From contig NZ_WSEN01000009.1 of NCBI RefSeq assembly GCF_009758255.1, forward strand, positions 350,864 to 414,863: DNA of 64,000 nt, given 5' to 3'. This DNA is from Microbacterium sp. MAH-37. Lineage in GTDB: Bacteria > Actinomycetota > Actinomycetes > Actinomycetales > Microbacteriaceae. The notes under the pieces were generated by a model that was not told the DNA's origin, did no database searches, and saw only the letters and a list, made by a program, of their open reading frames with translations. Shown here one piece after another: positions 60,895-64,000 of this stretch (positions are counted from its first letter, which is position 1; each line of letters begins with the position of its first letter). The position numbers and the translations under genes were made by a program.

Positions 60895-61538
60895 GAACCA
60901 ATTCCTTCGTCGAATCCGTCTGCACCGTCGTCGAGCAGCGGCGAGATCGGCGGCAGCTCGTCGAGCGAGTTGATGCCGAGGTGCTGCAGCAGCTGGTCGG
61001 TGGTGCCGTAGTTGATGGCGCCGGTCTCGGAGTCGGCGAACATCTCGGTGATGAGCCCGCGAGCCAGCAGCGTGCGGACCACCGAGTCGACGTTCACCGC
61101 GCGGATGGATGCCACCTGGCCTCGCGTGACCGGCTGCTTGTAGGCGATCACGGCGAGCGTCTCGAGCGCCGCCTGCGACAGGCGGGCCGGCGCCTGACCG
61201 CCGATGAACTCCGCGACGAGGTCGTCGTGGTCGTCACGCACGTACATCCGCCAGCCGCCGCCGACCTCGCGCAGCTCGAACCCGCGCCGCCGGCCGGCGC
61301 CGCGGCCGTCGTAGTCGTCGACGAGCGTTTCGAGCGACTGCCGCACGGCGGGCACGGGCGACCCGACGGCGGCGGCCAGCGCGACCAGTCCGATCGGCTC
61401 GTCGACGATCAGCAGGATCGCCTCCAGGCGCTCGGTGAGCGGGGTCTCGAGGACACTCTCCGCGTCGATCATCTCATCGGTCTCGCGCACGTCATCGGTC
61501 TCGCGCACGTCATCGGTCTCGCGCACGTCATCGGTCAT
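60891..61538 (-). CDS. scpB: Segregation and condensation protein ScpB
   Basis: 215-aa winged-helix kleisin partner of the SMC complex. The core begins TPLTERLEAILLIVDEP and has AALETLAVIAYKQPVTRGQV and MFADSETGAINYGTTDQLL. The N-terminal 22 residues are three copies of the hexapeptide TDDVRE from an exact 18-bp DNA repeat (see repeat). The start at 61538 overlaps scpA by 11 nt. It is the partner of ScpA in chromosome compaction. Confidence 0.9.
   Translation of the reverse strand: MTDDVRETDDVRETDDVRETDEMIDAESVLETPLTERLEAILLIVDEPIGLVALAAAVGSPVPAVRQSLETLVDDYDGRGAGRRRGFELREVGGGWRMYVRDDHDDLVAEFIGGQAPARLSQAALETLAVIAYKQPVTRGQVASIRAVNVDSVVRTLLARGLITEMFADSETGAINYGTTDQLLQHLGINSLDELPPISPLLDDGADGFDEGIGS
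61482..61535 (-). repeat. Exact 18-bp tandem repeat (x3) in the scpB N-terminus
   Basis: ACCGATGACGTGCGCGAG repeated three times, with a partial fourth copy (61474-61481), encoding TDDVRE units. It lies where scpA and scpB overlap, so copy number changes would alter the ScpB N-terminus but keep the frame. Confidence 0.85.
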
Positions 61539-62352
61539 AGTCGGCTCCCAACGTCGCCAGCATCTCGTCGGACCAGCTCTCGGCGGACCAGCGCAGGGTC
61601 AATTCGCCCAGCGGCTCCAGCTGCTCGAAGGACAGCGCGGCATGCCGGTACAGCTCCAGCACCGAGATGAACCGCGCGACCACGACACCGGGCTCCGTGG
61701 AACCGGCGACCAGTTCGCGGAACGTCAGCGACGGCGACCCGCGCAGCAGCGTCACGACGATAGCCGCCTGCTCACGGATGCTGACCAGCGGCGCGTGCAG
61801 ATGATCGAGCCCCACCGAGGGGATCTCCTTGGGCGCGAAGGCCAGCAGCGCGAGCGCGGCGAAGTCGTCGGCGCTGAGGGTCCACACCAGCTCCGGGGTC
61901 TTCTTCCGGTGCTTCTCCTCGATCGGCACGGCGCGCACATGACGGCGCTCCTCGCGCTGCAGGCAGCGCGAGAACCATGCTGAGACCTCCTTGAACGCCC
62001 GGTACTGCAGCAGCCGCGCGAAGAGCAGGTCCCGCGCCTCGAGCAGCGCGACGGATTCCGCGTCGACCAGTTCGCCCTGCGGCAGGAGCCCCGCGACCTT
62101 CATGTCGAGCAGCGTCGCTGCGACGACGAGGAACTCGGATGCCTGATCCAGCTCGTCGTCGCCGTCGAGATCCTTCAGATACGAGATGAACTCGTCCGTG
62201 ACCTTGCTCAGCGACACCTCTGTGATGTCGAGCTGATGCTGCGAGATGAGGTTCAGCAGCAGGTCGAAGGGTCCGTCGAAGTTGGACAGCGAGACTCTGA
62301 AGCCGGACGCCTCGGCATCCTGATTCTGGACGTCCTCAGGCGACGGCGCCAC
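61528..62352 (-). CDS. scpA: Segregation and condensation protein ScpA
   Basis: 274-aa kleisin of the SMC-ScpAB complex. The N-terminal domain is FRVSLSNFDGPFDLLLNLIS and SKVTDEFISYLKDLDGD; the C-terminal winged helix ends with LGELTLRWSAESWSDEMLAT. The start is uncertain: GTG at 62352 (with GGGAG 10 nt upstream) or GTG at 62361; either overlaps the parA 3' end. Co-transcribed with parA and scpB. Confidence 0.9.
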   Translation of the reverse strand: MAPSPEDVQNQDAEASGFRVSLSNFDGPFDLLLNLISQHQLDITEVSLSKVTDEFISYLKDLDGDDELDQASEFLVVAATLLDMKVAGLLPQGELVDAESVALLEARDLLFARLLQYRAFKEVSAWFSRCLQREERRHVRAVPIEEKHRKKTPELVWTLSADDFAALALLAFAPKEIPSVGLDHLHAPLVSIREQAAIVVTLLRGSPSLTFRELVAGSTEPGVVVARFISVLELYRHAALSFEQLEPLGELTLRWSAESWSDEMLATLGADYDR

Positions 62353-63199
62353 GGGACACAAGCTCCCGCGCCAGTCGCAGGTACGCCTGGGCGGCGGGAT
62401 GCTCGGGCGCGAACTCGGTGATGGGGACGCCCGACACCGACGCGTCGGGGAACTTCACGGTGCGGCCGATCACGGTCTCGAGCACGTCGTCGCCGAACGC
62501 CTCCACGACGCGCTCCAGCACCTCGCGGGAGTGCAGCGTGCGCGGGTCGTACATCGTCGCCAGCACACCGTCGAGCTCGATCGCCGGGTTCAGCCGGTCG
62601 CGCACCTTGTCGATCGTCTCGATCAGCAGGGCGACACCGCGCAGCGCGAAGAACTCGCACTCCAGCGGGATGAGCACTCCGTGGGCGGCGGTGAGCGCAT
62701 TCACGGTGAGCAGGCCCAGCGAGGGCTGGCAGTCGATGAGGATGACGTCGTACTCCCCCGCGACCTGTCGCAGCACGCGCGACAGGATCGTCTCACGGGC
62801 GACCTCGTTGACGAGGTGCACCTCGGCGGCAGAGAGGTCGATGTTCGCGGGCAGCACGTCGAGCCCCTCGACGGCCGAGTGCACGATCACGTCGTGCGCG
62901 TCGCGCTTGTGGTCGAGCAGCAGGTCGTAGATCGTGGGGATGTCGTGGGTCTGGATGCCCAGGCCCGCCGAGAGCGCGCCCTGCGGGTCGAAGTCGACCG
63001 CGAGCACCTTGCGTCCGTACTCGGCCAGTGCCGCAGCGAGGTTGATGGACGTGGTGGTCTTGCCGACCCCGCCCTTCTGGTTGCAGAGGGCGATGATGCG
63101 CGCCGGACCGTGCGAGGTGAGCGGTGCGGGGATGTCGAACCCGTGGTAGGGACGACCGGTCGGTCCCATCGGGATGTCGTCCTTGGTCTTCTTCGCCAC
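62336..63199 (-). CDS. ParA-family ATPase of the scpAB operon (PldP-like)
   Basis: 287-aa ParA/Soj-like ATPase: an N-terminal extension of about 28 residues, Walker [34 protein letters not shown], and Walker B DVILIDCQPSLGLLTVN. It is the first ParA of the segregation operon (Rv1708 in M. tuberculosis; PldP in Corynebacterium, a division-site protein). No ParB is present. The GTG at 63199 has CAGGAGAACC upstream; an ATG at 63256 is possible. Confidence 0.88.
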   Translation of the reverse strand: MAKKTKDDIPMGPTGRPYHGFDIPAPLTSHGPARIIALCNQKGGVGKTTTSINLAAALAEYGRKVLAVDFDPQGALSAGLGIQTHDIPTIYDLLLDHKRDAHDVIVHSAVEGLDVLPANIDLSAAEVHLVNEVARETILSRVLRQVAGEYDVILIDCQPSLGLLTVNALTAAHGVLIPLECEFFALRGVALLIETIDKVRDRLNPAIELDGVLATMYDPRTLHSREVLERVVEAFGDDVLETVIGRTVKFPDASVSGVPITEFAPEHPAAQAYLRLARELVSRGAVA

Positions 63200-63298
63200 C
63201 GGTTCTCCTGCTCCTCGTGCTCGGTCGATTGTATCGATACCGCTCCCCTCACTCATCCCGGCGCGCCCAGGTCGGCGCGCACCGCCGCGCGCGGCCGC

Positions 63299-64000
63299 TC
63301 AGCGCGCGCGGGGGTGCGACGTCGCGTAGATGTCGCGCAGGGTGTCCACCGAGACGTGCGTGTAGATCTGCGTGGTCGCCACCGACGCGTGCCCGAGCAG
63401 CTCCTGCACGACGCGCACGTCGGCGCCGCCCTGCAGCAGGTGGGTGGCGAAGGAGTGCCGCAGGGTGTGCGGCGACACCTCGGCGGTGATCTGCGCGCCC
63501 TGCGCGGCGGCCCGGATGATCAGCCAGGCACTCTGCCGCGACAGCGGCGCGCCGCGCGCGCCGAGGAACAGCCGAGCGGATGCCCGTCCCTTGGCCGACA
63601 ACTCAGGGCGGACCCTGGTCAGGTAGGCGTCGACGGCAGCACGCGCGTAGGAGCCGAGCGGCACGATCCGCTCCTTGTCGCCCTTGCCGCGCAGGCGCAG
63701 CACATCGCCGTGCGACAGGTCGTCGACGTCGAGAGAGACGGCTTCCGAGATGCGGGCGCCGGTGGCGTACAGCAGCTCGAGCAGCGCCCGGTCACGCAGG
63801 CCGAGCGGCTCGTCCGCGCTCGGGGCGCCGAGCAGGCGCTCCACCTGGTCGATCGTGAGCGCCTTCGGCAGCCGGCGCGGCATCTTCGGAGGGCGGAGCC
63901 GGCCAGTCGGGTCATCCGGCTCGATCTCCTCCCTGGCGAGGAAGCGGTGCCAGCTGCGCACCGACGACTGCAGCCGGGCCAGGCTGGTCGCCGCAGGCGG
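63299..64000 (-). CDS. xerD: Tyrosine recombinase XerD (5' end outside window)
   Basis: Site-specific recombinase that resolves chromosome dimers at dif with XerC. The 233 visible residues, running off the right edge, include the catalytic set GARISEAV (Arg), the lysine-containing beta-hairpin [25 protein letters not shown] (His-x-x-Arg) and [16 protein letters not shown] (His and the nucleophile Tyr). It precedes parA-scpA-scpB as in many actinobacteria. The N-terminal core-binding domain is mostly missing from the window. Confidence 0.92.
   Translation of the reverse strand, partial: PPAATSLARLQSSVRSWHRFLAREEIEPDDPTGRLRPPKMPRRLPKALTIDQVERLLGAPSADEPLGLRDRALLELLYATGARISEAVSLDVDDLSHGDVLRLRGKGDKERIVPLGSYARAAVDAYLTRVRPELSAKGRASARLFLGARGAPLSRQSAWLIIRAAAQGAQITAEVSPHTLRHSFATHLLQGGADVRVVQELLGHASVATTQIYTHVSVDTLRDIYATSHPRAR

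Noticed and set aside
61474..61538. Possible CRISPR-like array
   Set aside because: 18-bp units with no spacers inside a coding region; a simple tandem repeat.

Overview
The window is a gene-dense, GC-rich actinobacterial chromosome segment. Class II DAHP synthase, a PASTA Ser/Thr kinase, a GarA-type FHA protein with two MerR neighbours, an ImuA'-ImuB-DnaE2 mutasome and the ParA-ScpA-ScpB-RluB-Cmk-Der block all point to Actinomycetota, most likely Microbacteriaceae and possibly Microbacterium. The family call is inference; no rRNA is present. One tRNA gene (Pro, GGG anticodon) is present. I see no CRISPR array, intact insertion sequence or intact prophage.

Layout. 1-7 kb: a LysM/lysozyme-fold secreted protein (cut by the window edge), a PknL-like kinase, aroG, a PlsC acyltransferase and a FadD15-like acyl-CoA ligase, the order seen around Rv2176-Rv2187 of M. 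tuberculosis. 7-13.4 kb: peptide deformylase coupled to a very acidic MinD-like ATPase, then pyruvate carboxylase. 13.4-18.4 kb: a ParA, two MerR regulators (one FtsR-like), GarA, a CopC-domain protein and dihydrolipoamide dehydrogenase. 18.4-25.9 kb: CYTH protein, prepilin-type peptidase, DUF1905 protein and the SOS cassette imuA'-imuB-dnaE2 behind a clear LexA box. 25.9-30.5 kb: an ABC ATPase coupled to a GntR regulator, and leuA, which is short and sits behind a leucine-rich leader peptide; then an ankyrin lipoprotein. 30.6-35.2 kb: a membrane and stress cluster (SulP, GAP, two SHOCT proteins, DUF6325, MscS). 35.2-45.5 kb: glutaminase plus MFS transporter, flavohemoprotein with a divergent cysteine-containing regulator, an M23 peptidase, an AraC regulator and a TSUP permease. 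45.5-53.2 kb is the most accessory part: a fatty-acid desaturase operon and a small gene sharing a duplicated promoter block, a lipid kinase, a decayed serine recombinase beside tRNA-Pro, a lipoprotein/secreted-protein pair and twin 43-bp repeats. 53.2-64 kb: a Nudix fusion, GrpB, a GNAT and an amino-acid dehydrogenase, then the chromosome-segregation/tyrosine/cytidylate operon running leftward from xerD to der and a HIT protein.

Shared expression signals. At least 21 start codons in the window sit 6-8 nt downstream of a TAnnnT -10 element and have no usable Shine-Dalgarno sequence, which is the signature of leaderless transcripts. Other genes are chained by ATGA, GTGA or TGATG overlaps, implying translational coupling. 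The leuA leader, the hmp/regulator intergenic region, the imuA' SOS box and the twin promoter block near 47.4-47.9 kb are the best regulatory candidates.

No single locus is clearly a new defence or biosynthetic system. The least explained pieces are the acidic MinD-deformylase pair, the twin-promoter desaturase locus, the Nudix-NYN fusion and the lipoprotein/secreted-protein pair at 51.7-53.1 kb.
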